Position numbers and translations under genes: made by a program. A stretch of 44,293 nucleotides of DNA from a virus. Under the pieces are notes generated by a model. It was not told where the DNA came from. It saw nothing but the letters and a program-made list of their open reading frames with translations, and searched no databases. Each line of letters starts with the position of its first letter. Within the stretch, counting starts at the first letter, position 1. Positions 25,090-33,814 of the stretch are shown here, one piece after another. The stretch spans positions 1-44,293 of IMG/VR virus record IMGVR_UViG_3300021416_000004; one strand, 5' to 3'.

Positions 25090-26697
25090 CTATTGTTCAG
25101 GCGTTGCCGGCGGATCAGCAGCAGGGCCAGGACCGGTTGCAGGCGCCGCCCGACCCATCGGCGGCAGGTAGATTCCATCAGCCTTTTCGGCCTTGATTTC
25201 CTTCACCCTCTGGGTGTGCTTGGCCTGCCAGCCGACGCCGTCGTGGAGGATGCTTTCGGCATCTTTCGTGCTGATCCCCATGTCGACGCGCTTCTGTGCA
25301 GCGTCGACCTCTTTCACAGGGTCGATGCTGCCCGGGCCGTCGCCGGTCCAGATGGCTTTGCACCAGGCGGCGCGCACGACGTCGCTGGAGAAGAACCCTG
25401 GTGCGCTGATGCGGCCCTCGGCCACCTCGTCCGATAGCCACAGCTCGTACACTGGTTGGCACAGGTAGGTCGCCAACATGTCGCGCCGGGCCCGGAAGGT
25501 TTTCCACGCCATCAGCAGCGCGGCACGGGCGGCGCTGTAGCTGCTCTGGAAGTGCATCGTGAGCACTTCGAACGGCAAGTCGAGCGCCATGCCGATCTGA
25601 CGCACGATCGCGCTCCAGAATGGATCGAATTCAGGATTCGGCCGGCCGGGCGAGCTGGTTTCGATGCTCTCGCCCGGGAGCAGGTTCACGGCCTGTCCGG
25701 ATTCCATTTTTCCGCTCCACCGTCCGGCGTTTTCGACGATGGCGCCCTGGGCGTCTTCATCGAACAGCTGGTCGAAGGCATCCGGATCCATCTTGACGAA
25801 CACGCTGAACAGGCTGCTCGTGACGGCTGCATTGAGCTCATTGTCCGTCCAGGCGGCGAGCTGCTTGAGCGGTTCCAAAATTGGTGCGATCAGCGGAACG
25901 CCACGCACCTGGCCCGGTCGCAGCGGCTTGAACAGGTGCAGAACGTTGCGCCGCCCGGTGCTATCGCCGCGCATCGCAACGCGTGTCCATGCGTTGCCCT
26001 GCACCTGCCTGTCACCGGGGTGCTGTCGCGCGACCTGCACGGCGACGGTTTCACCGGTCTCCTCGCTGATCTCGATTCCGTCGATCAGGGTCAGCGTATT
26101 GGCGCCCCGATTCGGGTTACACACGCGATCGGCCTCGAGCAGCTGCAAGGCCAATCTCGCCACACCGCCGGCGCGCGCAATACGTGGCGTGATAACGAAG
26201 GCATCGCCGCTTTCGAGCATCGTCCGAAACCCGAGGTCCTGGATGCCGTAGAAATTCAGGTGGCGCGCGACGTCGCAGTCCGTCGACTCCGCCCAGATGT
26301 CGAAGCGAAGCTTGGTATTAGCGGCCCATTCCGCCGCCTCGTCGTCCGTAATTCCCAGGAGGGCGGCGGACGGCGCCGGCGTCAGGGCGAGGCCGGTGCC
26401 GACGACATGGCTGACCGTGGTGTTGATAGCGCCCAGAGCGAGCGGCGCGTTACGCATCTGGTCGCGGCTGCGCGCGCGCAGCGCCGGAAGGTCGGCAATG
26501 ATGTCGGTGGTGGCGGATCCGCCGGTGGTAAGCCAGCGGCTCAGCGCGGCGCGGTCGACCCGGGCGCCCGTGTAGCCGCCGCCCAGGGCGAGATGGGCGC
26601 GATCTGCCATGCGCTGGCGCGCTACCTTTGGCGCCACGTAGGCGATCGCTTTGTCGAGCAGGTTCTGCTGAACGAGTGGGTTAGGTTTGCCGGTCAT
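25090..26697 (-). CDS. Portal protein (lambda gpB-like)
   Basis: A 535-residue phage portal of the lambda type (phage_portal_2). It forms the dodecameric ring at the capsid vertex through which DNA is packaged and released. Typical segments are present: RSRDQMRNAPLALGAINT, DTGxE-like WAESTDCD, and a C-terminal LEVLTMHFQSSYSAARAAL-type helix (FQSSYSAARAALLMAW). The Pro-rich tail is flexible. It lies 2 bp after the gpW-like gene. Confidence 0.93.
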   Translation of the reverse strand: MTGKPNPLVQQNLLDKAIAYVAPKVARQRMADRAHLALGGGYTGARVDRAALSRWLTTGGSATTDIIADLPALRARSRDQMRNAPLALGAINTTVSHVVGTGLALTPAPSAALLGITDDEAAEWAANTKLRFDIWAESTDCDVARHLNFYGIQDLGFRTMLESGDAFVITPRIARAGGVARLALQLLEADRVCNPNRGANTLTLIDGIEISEETGETVAVQVARQHPGDRQVQGNAWTRVAMRGDSTGRRNVLHLFKPLRPGQVRGVPLIAPILEPLKQLAAWTDNELNAAVTSSLFSVFVKMDPDAFDQLFDEDAQGAIVENAGRWSGKMESGQAVNLLPGESIETSSPGRPNPEFDPFWSAIVRQIGMALDLPFEVLTMHFQSSYSAARAALLMAWKTFRARRDMLATYLCQPVYELWLSDEVAEGRISAPGFFSSDVVRAAWCKAIWTGDGPGSIDPVKEVDAAQKRVDMGISTKDAESILHDGVGWQAKHTQRVKEIKAEKADGIYLPPMGRAAPATGPGPAADPPATPEQ

Positions 26698-26699
26698 GA

Positions 26700-26924
26700 T
26701 CAGCCCCCGACAATGGTACGGCGGCGGCTGCGGCCACGGGCGGCGCCCGACAGGTCGACTACGCGCGCATTCCAGGATCTGATGCCAACCTGGATGGCCG
26801 CGAGGTCCGCGCGCGTCAGCTTGCGGCCGGCGATCTCGTACGACTGATTGGTGAGCACAGCCTGTTCCGCTGCAAGGTAAGCTTCCAGCTGTGCCTGGGC
26901 CTGCGAGAGTGTGATTCCTGCCAT
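26700..26924 (-). CDS. gpW-like head-tail connector
   Basis: A 74-residue protein with an N-terminal helix (LSQAQAQLEAYLAAEQAVL), a beta hairpin (YEIAGRKLTRADL) and a C-terminal helix, matching gpW. It sits between terminase and portal as in lambda. The ATG at 26924 has GGAGG eight bases upstream; a TTG at 26939 does not. It is the first gene after late promoter candidate C. Confidence 0.87.
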   Translation of the reverse strand: MAGITLSQAQAQLEAYLAAEQAVLTNQSYEIAGRKLTRADLAAIQVGIRSWNARVVDLSGAARGRSRRRTIVGG

Positions 26925-26949
26925 AAATGTCGCCTCCAATGATGAGGCG

Positions 26950-26995
26950 AGTTTATGTACTCATCCGTTCTCAAAACAGGGCAAATTGAGACGAC
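26950..26995 (-). promoter_or_regulatory. Late promoter candidate, copy C (connector/portal)
   Basis: Third copy of the element: dyad block complement of 26969-26995, 13 bases, then TAAACT (complement of 26950-26955). Here the outer base of the right arm differs (TTGAGAA instead of TTGAGAC). It starts 1 bp after the Mor/C-like activator gene and lies about 26 bp before the gpW-like start codon, so the activator gene and one of its presumed sites are side by side. Confidence 0.65.
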
Positions 26996-26996
26996 T

Positions 26997-27278
26997 TCAG
27001 GCGGTGCCGCGTTTCAGCACGCGATACAGGGTGGCGCGGCTGATCTTGTGTTTGGCGGTCACCTCCTCGGTGCTCATCCCGGTGACGCCGTCGGCGAAGA
27101 TCATCTTGCGCTCGAGCGCCGTCGCGGATTTTTTCCGCTTCGGGATCCGGACGCGCAGGCCGCCGAACTTTTCGCGGATGCCCTGCTCGATCACGTTGGC
27201 CGACTCGATGTCGAGCCCGCTTTCCCGGCAGGCGGCGATGATGATTTCAAGGATGTCCGGTTCAGGATCGGTGTTCAC
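26997..27278 (-). CDS. Mor/C-family transcription activator
   Basis: A 93-residue protein of the Mu Mor/C family, which switches on middle or late phage promoters that lack a good -35. The diagnostic segment FGGLRVRIPKRKK (38-50), which forms the beta strand between subunits, is followed by a helix-turn-helix (about 67-89, GMSTEEVTAKHKISRATLYRVLKR). The N-terminal helical part would dimerise. It starts at a GTG overlapping the terminase stop (GTGA), so it is made together with terminase. Lambda-like phages normally use an antiterminator, not a Mor protein; its partner sites are probably the three dyad elements. Confidence 0.85.
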   Translation of the reverse strand: MNTDPEPDILEIIIAACRESGLDIESANVIEQGIREKFGGLRVRIPKRKKSATALERKMIFADGVTGMSTEEVTAKHKISRATLYRVLKRGTA

Positions 27279-29284
27279 GCGCCACCCCTCCGCAGTCCTC
27301 GCAACGATATCCGGCCGCTGCTGACCAGGGGCTTCGCCGGCGCCACCGGTACAGGCTGGGCCACGGCGACCGGTGCGGGCGGCGCCGGCACCACGCTGAC
27401 TTCATCAGCAGACGGTAACGCTGCAGGCGCCGCGATCGCCAGCACCTCCTCTACGATTTTGAACAAGTCCCTGTTCGGTGGGCTCAGCTTGTTCCGCCGC
27501 GATTGCCAGTAGCTTTCGGATTTCTTGTCCAGCCCGAGGTGGTAAGCTGCGGCCAGGTTGTACACCATCAGATCGAGCGCCTCGTTGCGGTCACCCTGCT
27601 TTTTCTCCCATGCGCTGACCTTACGGCCGCGCTTGTACAGGTTGATACGGAACTCTGCGGTGAGCTGCTTGTAGTAGTCCTCGGGTAGTTCCTTGAAGAA
27701 GTGCACGGCGCCCGGGCCTGACGCGCGCTGCCAGCGGCTGGCCAGGTAGTCCTTGGCCGTGTCGGTACCGATGAACCACAGCTGGCCGCCGCGCTTCTCT
27801 ACCTTGCCGCGGTGGTTGATGTCGACGACCGTCGGCTTCTTGCAGATGATCGGTCGGGCCGGCCTAGACTCGCCCTTGATCGCGAAGACGCCACGGCGCC
27901 GGCGCGTGTAGGTGTAGTTGTAGACGTCCTGGGTATGGCCGCCGCCGCTATCGACGAAGGTCGCTTCGATGCCCATCATCTCGCCGTGCGCATGCCGATA
28001 CTTGGTGCCAATCAGCTCGTCGGCACGGATCCATGTCGCGTCCTCACTCGGCGAGCCGTGGATGATTTGGTAGTCGACCACCCAGCTTTCCATGCCCTCG
28101 CCCCATGCCACGCACTTGAACTCGAGGCGGTCGTTCTGGGTGTCGATCGCCGCGGTCAGCACCAGTCCGCCAGCGGGTACCGTACCGAGGCGGTAGTTTT
28201 CCGCGCGGTCCATCAGGTCCTGGTACTTGGCCTGCTCTTTTTTACGTTCCCACGACCGCGCCAGGCGCGTGTTATAGAACGTGATCATCAGCTCTTCGCT
28301 ACCCTCGTCCAGCTTCACCTTCGCCGCAGCGTATTCGCGCAGCATGCCGAGCCAGGAGAACCAGCCGTACGGGTGGAACATGCCGCTGATGGTGACACTG
28401 ACCGTCTCCCCATCACCAGGCACGCCTTCCGACCAGGCGCCGCGCTCGAACATGCGGCCCTTGTCGCTTTCGTAGTGCATGGCGCCGCACTCAGCGCACG
28501 GGTACATGGCCACCTCGCCGTCCTCGCTCAGTACCAGGCGCTCGAACACCAGCGGTTGCTCGAACCCGCAGTGCACGCAGTCGGCCAGGGCCTCCTGCCG
28601 CGAGCCCTTCTCGTACAGCGCCTCGATGATCGACTCGTCCTTGATGGTCGGCGAGCTGGGGAAATATGACTTGCGATTGCGTTCGAACGTCGTCTGACGG
28701 GCCTCGGCCAGGGCCACTGGATCGCCCTCGCCGTTGACGTTCGCTTCCGCGCGGTCGACCTCATCGAACAGCACACGGCGCGCCGGCACTTCCGACAGGT
28801 TGGCCGCTGCACCGGCCGTGACGATGTACAGGGCGCCGCCGGTGTATTCCTTCGTATCGAGCGTGTTGACCGCATCCCGCGAGCGCGGCGTCGCCACGCG
28901 CTCCGCTACTTCCGGTACCGCGGCGATGGTCTTGGTGATACGCGCGCTGGTTCGCTTGGCCAGCTTCCCGGTCGGCAGGATCCACAGGAAGTTCGCCGGC
29001 GACTGGTGCACGCTCGAGCAGAACCAGTTCAGCCCCACCTGGGTCTTGAGCATCTGCGAAGCGCCCATCAGGACGACGCGCTTGCACGGGTGCGCATCCG
29101 ACAGCGCCTGCATGACGAAGCGGGCATGCGGCGTGCGCGCAACCCGGTACTTGCCGTACTCGTTCGCACCAGTGTCTTTCGGGATGATCATGTACTGTTC
29201 GGCCCAATCGTCGACCATCAGGTTCGGATCGGGCTGCAGGCCGCGCGCGAACGCGGCGTTGACCGTATCGACAGCGGGCATCAT
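27275..29284 (-). CDS. terL: Terminase large subunit (lambda gpA-like)
   Basis: A 669-residue packaging motor and nuclease. The ATPase part has a Walker A-like MGASQMLKTQ (73-82) and Walker B VLFDEVD (171-177). A Cys cluster (CVHCGF and CAECG) follows, and the nuclease domain begins around LTAAIDTQNDR with its first catalytic Asp. This gpA type usually cuts cos sites. ATG at 29284 overlaps the small-subunit stop and has AGGAGA upstream; an adjacent ATG at 29281 is equally possible. Confidence 0.95.
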   Translation of the reverse strand: MMPAVDTVNAAFARGLQPDPNLMVDDWAEQYMIIPKDTGANEYGKYRVARTPHARFVMQALSDAHPCKRVVLMGASQMLKTQVGLNWFCSSVHQSPANFLWILPTGKLAKRTSARITKTIAAVPEVAERVATPRSRDAVNTLDTKEYTGGALYIVTAGAAANLSEVPARRVLFDEVDRAEANVNGEGDPVALAEARQTTFERNRKSYFPSSPTIKDESIIEALYEKGSRQEALADCVHCGFEQPLVFERLVLSEDGEVAMYPCAECGAMHYESDKGRMFERGAWSEGVPGDGETVSVTISGMFHPYGWFSWLGMLREYAAAKVKLDEGSEELMITFYNTRLARSWERKKEQAKYQDLMDRAENYRLGTVPAGGLVLTAAIDTQNDRLEFKCVAWGEGMESWVVDYQIIHGSPSEDATWIRADELIGTKYRHAHGEMMGIEATFVDSGGGHTQDVYNYTYTRRRRGVFAIKGESRPARPIICKKPTVVDINHRGKVEKRGGQLWFIGTDTAKDYLASRWQRASGPGAVHFFKELPEDYYKQLTAEFRINLYKRGRKVSAWEKKQGDRNEALDLMVYNLAAAYHLGLDKKSESYWQSRRNKLSPPNRDLFKIVEEVLAIAAPAALPSADEVSVVPAPPAPVAVAQPVPVAPAKPLVSSGRISLRGLRRGGA

Positions 29285-29853
29285 TCGACGACGCTCTCCT
29301 GGTCGACCTGCACACCCAGCTTCACGCTGATCCGCTGCGCCATGCTTTCGAGCAGAGCCCGGTGCTCGCGGTCGATGACCTGTTCGCAATCGTGCGGGCT
29401 GGCAAGGCCGGCCACGTCGGCCGCGATCCGCCTTGCGCAGTTGGTGAGCCCGTCACGCAGGGCCCTGGCGATTTCGAAGAAGGCCGCGTCGACCTCAGCC
29501 TTGACCAAGAACTTGCCGGCCGCCTCGCCCAGCCGGATCTCCGCCAGTGCCGCCTCCGCCGCCTCCCGTTTCGCGCGGCTTGTGTCATACCCAGGCACCT
29601 TCAGGGCTGGTTCCGTACCTCCGGCACCTCCCGGACCCGCCGCGGCTGCGGGCTGCGCCCCATTTGCCAGCAGGTCAGGCCGGTTGCCGTTCGCGCGCTG
29701 GCGGGTATTTTTTTTGTAGAGGTGCGTCGCGTACTCAGGGTCGACCTTCTTGTCGGTGACTGGGATCTCGCAACGCGCCACCGCTTCGTACGCGGACTGG
29801 CGGGAAATCCCTATGGTCTTGGCCCACTCGGCGATGGTTGTCAGGTTTGGCAT
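29281..29853 (-). CDS. terS: Terminase small subunit (Nu1-like)
   Basis: A 190-residue DNA-recognition subunit. The N-terminal winged helix-turn-helix (TIAEWAKTIGISRQSAYEAV, residues 5-24) is Nu1-like, followed by a Pro/Ala/Gly linker and a helical C-terminus that would bind the large subunit. It should recognise repeats near its own gene; candidates are the TTGTCAGG copies at 29838, 29866 and 29878. Confidence 0.88.
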   Translation of the reverse strand: MPNLTTIAEWAKTIGISRQSAYEAVARCEIPVTDKKVDPEYATHLYKKNTRQRANGNRPDLLANGAQPAAAAGPGGAGGTEPALKVPGYDTSRAKREAAEAALAEIRLGEAAGKFLVKAEVDAAFFEIARALRDGLTNCARRIAADVAGLASPHDCEQVIDREHRALLESMAQRISVKLGVQVDQESVVE

Positions 29854-29981
29854 GTGTTTCGGTACTTGTCAGGATGTTTGTCAGGAAATGTTTTTGGGTT
29901 CCGCTAGTGCGCCGACGGGGTCTGAACTACCCTCGGTAACCATGTTGCTTGGGAGTACCTAAAGGGGGGTGCCTCTAGGCA
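29838..29981. other. Candidate cos/packaging site
   Basis: The gap upstream of the small terminase gene, plus its first bases, holds three TTGTCAGG copies (29838, 29866, 29878) and, 84 bp further, a 12-bp dyad TGCCTCTAGGCA (29970-29981) preceded by a run of six G. Lambda cos consists of a nicking dyad next to terminase-binding repeats beside the same gene, so this is a reasonable candidate. No homologous cos sequence is recognised. Confidence 0.3.
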
Positions 29982-30757
29982 ACAACTTCGAAGCCCCGGG
30001 ATGACCTCAGGCGCGCCGTCGTCAGCGCCTTGGCCAGCTCCGTACGGAAGTGACCAGGGAAGCGTGCGCGCGCAGTCGACTCGCCGATCTCGAAGAACTT
30101 CAGGATCGGACGGTACGTGGCCCGCGGTGCGAACACGAAGACCGGCTTAACGGTGGTTCCCTGCGCTGCCCTGCGCTTCGCGTACACACCAGGTTGCAGC
30201 CCACGGCGAGCCTTCGCCAGGGCGAAGTAGACGACGCCCTGGCGCGTGATCGTGCGGTTCGACCGCGAGCTGCCCGTCGCCCGGGATTCATAGCCACCGC
30301 CGCGCTGAAGCCGCAGCTGCGAGAGGATCTGGACGATCTGGCTGCGCTTTACATTGCCGTTCGCATCGAGCTGGGCGCCCACGGCCGGCACGGCCACATA
30401 GCCGGCGGGCATGAGGCGCGCGGCTTGAAGCAGGCGTTCCATTCCCTTCTGGCGGCGCTCGCCACCGAAGATCTGCGGCGCCAGGTAGCGATCAGCCGGC
30501 GTGCCCTTGCCCGATGGGTTGTCCTTGAGCCAGACCCGGGCCTCCAGGTTGTCCCGCGTGGCGCGCTTGAGGAAGGTGCTGTTGAGCGTGTAGTTGGTCG
30601 GACGGTCAAATGCCCGGCGCATTTCCTTCTTGATCTCGGGCTGCACATCCTGCGCCGTGCGGGTGAGCGCCACGGCGGCAGCGTACTGGCCCTGCCGACC
30701 GAAGGCCTGGATGCGGGCGGCGATCTCGGGAAAGTTGTGCGTGATGCTGATTCTCAT
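29975..30757 (-). CDS. Phage morphogenesis protein, possibly gpZ-like
   Basis: A 260-residue basic protein whose N-terminal helix with AAAVALTRTAQDV and middle part PTNYTLNSTFLKRAT resemble minor tail protein Z/morphogenesis families. The ATG at 30757 has AAAGG upstream; an in-frame start at 30874 would run through the iteron array and is rejected. Its location between primase and terminase is unusual for a tail protein, so the name is tentative. Confidence 0.65.
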   Translation of the reverse strand: MRISITHNFPEIAARIQAFGRQGQYAAAVALTRTAQDVQPEIKKEMRRAFDRPTNYTLNSTFLKRATRDNLEARVWLKDNPSGKGTPADRYLAPQIFGGERRQKGMERLLQAARLMPAGYVAVPAVGAQLDANGNVKRSQIVQILSQLRLQRGGGYESRATGSSRSNRTITRQGVVYFALAKARRGLQPGVYAKRRAAQGTTVKPVFVFAPRATYRPILKFFEIGESTARARFPGHFRTELAKALTTARLRSSRGFEVVA

Positions 30758-30767
30758 TGTGGGACCT

Positions 30768-31022
30768 TTACAGGGGTTATCAGGCAAAGTTCGAGACCGT
30801 GTTACGTTGAAACCCGCATGGATACTGGCTCTTAACAGAGTTATCAGGGTTAACAGGGTATTGATTACACGCACGAAGATTCGTTAGTGCTTGGCCCTGT
30901 TGAAGCGAATTCGTTACGTGCGCGCGCCCGACCCCTGTTAACCCTGATAACCCTGTTAAACCCGCATGGATACTGGCTTTCAGCGTTACAGCCGAGGCCG
31001 CTTGGGTGTTAACCCCTGTTAT
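30768..31022. repeat. Iteron array (TTAWCAGGG), candidate origin
   Basis: Nine or more 9-bp units with consensus TTAWCAGGG are visible. Three tandem copies sit at 30832-30858 and three tandem copies in the opposite orientation at 30933-30959, with further copies at 30768-30785, 30895-30903 (inverted) and 31014-31022 (inverted). A 21-bp direct repeat also brackets the block (30810-30830 and 30958-30978). The array lies just past the 3' end of the primase-helicase gene. It resembles the iterons bound by P4-alpha-type initiators, so an origin of replication is likely. Confidence 0.6.
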
Positions 31023-31036
31023 CGAATGGGCGTGTT

Positions 31037-33814
31037 TCATGCAGCACCCTTGATATCGGCGAGCTTGAAGAAGCGTTCGCACTGCTGGCTTAGCGTTTCC
31101 GGTGCCTCGTCCTCAGGCTGAGGCACGTGCAATACGGTCAGCAGCTTCTTGGTCGCGCCGCCGATCGCCACCCACTGTCGGTCCTTCTTCACGCGCTGGG
31201 CGATCAGCTCCGAGAACTTCGTCAGGGAGAGGGCCTTGAACCCGAACCGGCTGCAGTACCGGCCATACATCACGTACAGGTGCTCGGAAAGGCAGGAGCA
31301 GTACGGCACGCTCAGGTCCCCGGCCTGCCAGGCCAGGTAGAAGGCCTCCCAGTCCGGGCGGCCGAAGTTGATCATGCGTTCCTTCGACGCGGTCATGATC
31401 GGCTTGGTGTGTGGCGTGAAGCCGTCCAGCGGATATTCGAGCAGGAAGGCATAGAACGCCTCGCTCAGACCATCGGCCAGCGCAGCCTGAATCTGTGCCA
31501 GCAACGAGGGGTCGAGGGGATTGCGCGCCTCAGCTACCTGGAAGCGGCGGTCCTCAGGCTCGATCGGCACCGCCTGGAACTCGTTCGACAGCATCACCAC
31601 GTTCATGTGGTTCGCCTCGGTCCGGTCATCCTTGAATTTCTGGCTGATCGGCATGTCGCGGCCGGTGATCATGTGTTTGATCAGGCCAAAGTGGGAGTAC
31701 TTGTCCTGCCTGGACAAAATCTCCTCGAACAGGACAAATAGCTTCTGCGACCGCCAGTGCGTGTACTGGGCCTCGAGCTGATGCTGGCCGCCGGTCGCGC
31801 CGTGCGCGCCGTAGATCGGTTTGACGATGCCCTCAAAGAACAGGCTCTTGCCGGTGCCCTGCTTCTCGCCGAACATCAGGATCGCCGTTTGCATCTTGGC
31901 GCCCGGGTTCTGCAGCGGATAGGCCAGCCAGCACAGGATCCAGTGGAAGATCTCGTCGCAGTTCGCCTCGCTGCTGCACAGGCTGTGCAGCAGGCCCAGG
32001 GCCAGCTGCGCCTTCGCCTCGTCCTTCTTCGGCTTGAGCGGGAAGCCCTCGAACATGTTGATATGCGTGTCGAGGTCAACCCGCTGGGTCGGGTCAAAGA
32101 CCAGCTTGTCCAGGTCGACCTCACGGTGCATCGGGTGGCTGATCCAGCGCGAGGCCAGGTCGGAGCTGCGCGCCAGGGCCATCGCATCGTAGGCGATCAC
32201 GGTGCGCTTTTCGGCGTCCCATACAGTTTTGGTCCCGTACAGCAGCGTGTACCGGTCCAGCATCATGACGATGTGGTTATCGGCCCCCGCTCCCCCGTCG
32301 TCGACGGCGACGCCGCGGATCGTCTTGGGCAGGTTGCGCGGGCTGATGGTGCGCCGCTCGGCGTGCGTGGACCAGGCCAGCGCGCCTTCCTTACCGACCA
32401 TGTCGACGAACGCCGGCCGCTTCATGCGCAGCTTGTTCAGTGAGTCCCAGACGTCGGTCGAACCTTGCACCAGGGCGCAATGCGCGAGCGCCCACGGGAG
32501 TGTGAAGATCCCCGTCATTATTGGCGCCTCTGGTGCCGAGGGGGACGGGGGAATCCGCTGGGCGCCTTGCTCCTGAAGGGAGGCGGGAAACGCATCGGGC
32601 GCATCGTTCCGCGGCACATCGTCGAAGTGCGCAGGAACGTCATCGCCGGCGTCGGCGCCGGCCAGTTCGCCGATGAGGGCGCGGGAGCGCGCGGCCAGCA
32701 CCTGGTCGCGCACCGCATCGAGCGATTCGGCCATGTACAGGTCGTTGAAGTCGGACCACTTGTCATCGACGCGATCGGCGAACTGGGGGCAAACCACCGA
32801 GGCGTTGCCGACAGCCCGGGCCGCAGCACGCGCACGCGAAATGCCAGCATTCTCGAACTTGCACAGTGCGACCTGACGGCCGGCGCGAATATCGGCCTCG
32901 ATATAGTCGGTGCCGGTGGTGTCCTTGCGCCAGGTAGCGCGCACGCGTACGACGTCTCCACCTTTGGACTGTAGCTCGTGGTCGGCGCCGTCGATGACCG
33001 GCACCCACTCCGCGTCGAAGTCCTTCAGCAGGGCTTCGGCCAAGCGCGCGATGATGCGCATGTCGTCGTCGGCCAGGAAGAGCAAGTGCGCGTTCGGGAA
33101 GTCGCGGCGCAGCTGCTGCGCAACTGCCAGCAGATTACCCGCGTTGAAAGCGACCATTGCCGGCGTATCGAAGCCGGTGCCCATGCGCACGGTCTCGCAC
33201 GTGGCGTAACCCTCGCCGATCTCGATCAGCGGCGTGCTGGCTGCGATGGTGCCGAGCAGGCAGCAGGCGCCGATCATGTCGCCGCCGGTGCTGAAGCGCT
33301 TAGATCCGTCGGATTCAATTCGCTGCAGTGCGGTTAGCACGGCGGCGGTGGCGCTGTATTTGCGGGCCGGCACCAGCAGCTGGCCGCTGGCCGTGACTCG
33401 CGTGCCCTCGGTGCCGACGCGCTTGCGCTCGAGGTAGGCGTGTGGTTTCTCGGCAGCGCCGCGCCAGTCGGCCCGCGCTCGGCCAGCGGCCAGCTCGGCA
33501 GCGCGCCGTTTCCGCTCATCCGACAGCTGCTGCTGCTCCGCCTGCTTGCGCTCGGCCTCCGCACGTTCCGCCGGCGTGACGCCTTCCCAGTCGATGGTTA
33601 CGGGCACGGCGTTTTGCTCTTGGCCCTGCCAGATGCCATACGCCCCAGTCACGACGCAGCGGCCACTGCTGAGCGTCAGCTCGCGCAGCACGTACCAGGC
33701 TTTCTTGGCACGCCCGAACCGATGGATTTTCCCATCGAGCAGCGGGTGACCAGACGGCAGGCTAGGCAAGCCCGAGCCGGTCATCTGGTCGATAACTTGC
33801 TCAAGCGTTGCCAT
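31037..33814 (-). CDS. Primase-helicase (Toprim plus SF3-like helicase)
   Basis: A 925-residue replication protein. The N-terminal half has a Toprim-type primase domain with Glu198/Glu201 (IEIGEGYAT) and Asp-rich LADDD (248-252). The C-terminal half has a helicase-type ATPase with Walker A GEKQGTGKS (649-657) and a downstream DRR-type arginine motif (EPEDRRFQV). The order recalls P4 alpha and related D5-like phage primase-helicases, which initiate at iterons near their own gene. It overlaps the 76-residue gene upstream by 14 bp in the leftward early operon. Confidence 0.92.
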   Translation of the reverse strand: MATLEQVIDQMTGSGLPSLPSGHPLLDGKIHRFGRAKKAWYVLRELTLSSGRCVVTGAYGIWQGQEQNAVPVTIDWEGVTPAERAEAERKQAEQQQLSDERKRRAAELAAGRARADWRGAAEKPHAYLERKRVGTEGTRVTASGQLLVPARKYSATAAVLTALQRIESDGSKRFSTGGDMIGACCLLGTIAASTPLIEIGEGYATCETVRMGTGFDTPAMVAFNAGNLLAVAQQLRRDFPNAHLLFLADDDMRIIARLAEALLKDFDAEWVPVIDGADHELQSKGGDVVRVRATWRKDTTGTDYIEADIRAGRQVALCKFENAGISRARAAARAVGNASVVCPQFADRVDDKWSDFNDLYMAESLDAVRDQVLAARSRALIGELAGADAGDDVPAHFDDVPRNDAPDAFPASLQEQGAQRIPPSPSAPEAPIMTGIFTLPWALAHCALVQGSTDVWDSLNKLRMKRPAFVDMVGKEGALAWSTHAERRTISPRNLPKTIRGVAVDDGGAGADNHIVMMLDRYTLLYGTKTVWDAEKRTVIAYDAMALARSSDLASRWISHPMHREVDLDKLVFDPTQRVDLDTHINMFEGFPLKPKKDEAKAQLALGLLHSLCSSEANCDEIFHWILCWLAYPLQNPGAKMQTAILMFGEKQGTGKSLFFEGIVKPIYGAHGATGGQHQLEAQYTHWRSQKLFVLFEEILSRQDKYSHFGLIKHMITGRDMPISQKFKDDRTEANHMNVVMLSNEFQAVPIEPEDRRFQVAEARNPLDPSLLAQIQAALADGLSEAFYAFLLEYPLDGFTPHTKPIMTASKERMINFGRPDWEAFYLAWQAGDLSVPYCSCLSEHLYVMYGRYCSRFGFKALSLTKFSELIAQRVKKDRQWVAIGGATKKLLTVLHVPQPEDEAPETLSQQCERFFKLADIKGAA

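Noticed and set aside
25456-26847. Long plus-strand frame opposite the portal gene
   Set aside because: Antisense shadow of the portal gene; His/Arg/Gly-rich translation with no domain.
30780-31082. 100-codon minus-strand frame through the iteron array
   Set aside because: Its translation is dominated by the repeated iterons (LTGLSGLTG-type); it has no ribosome binding site and no domain.
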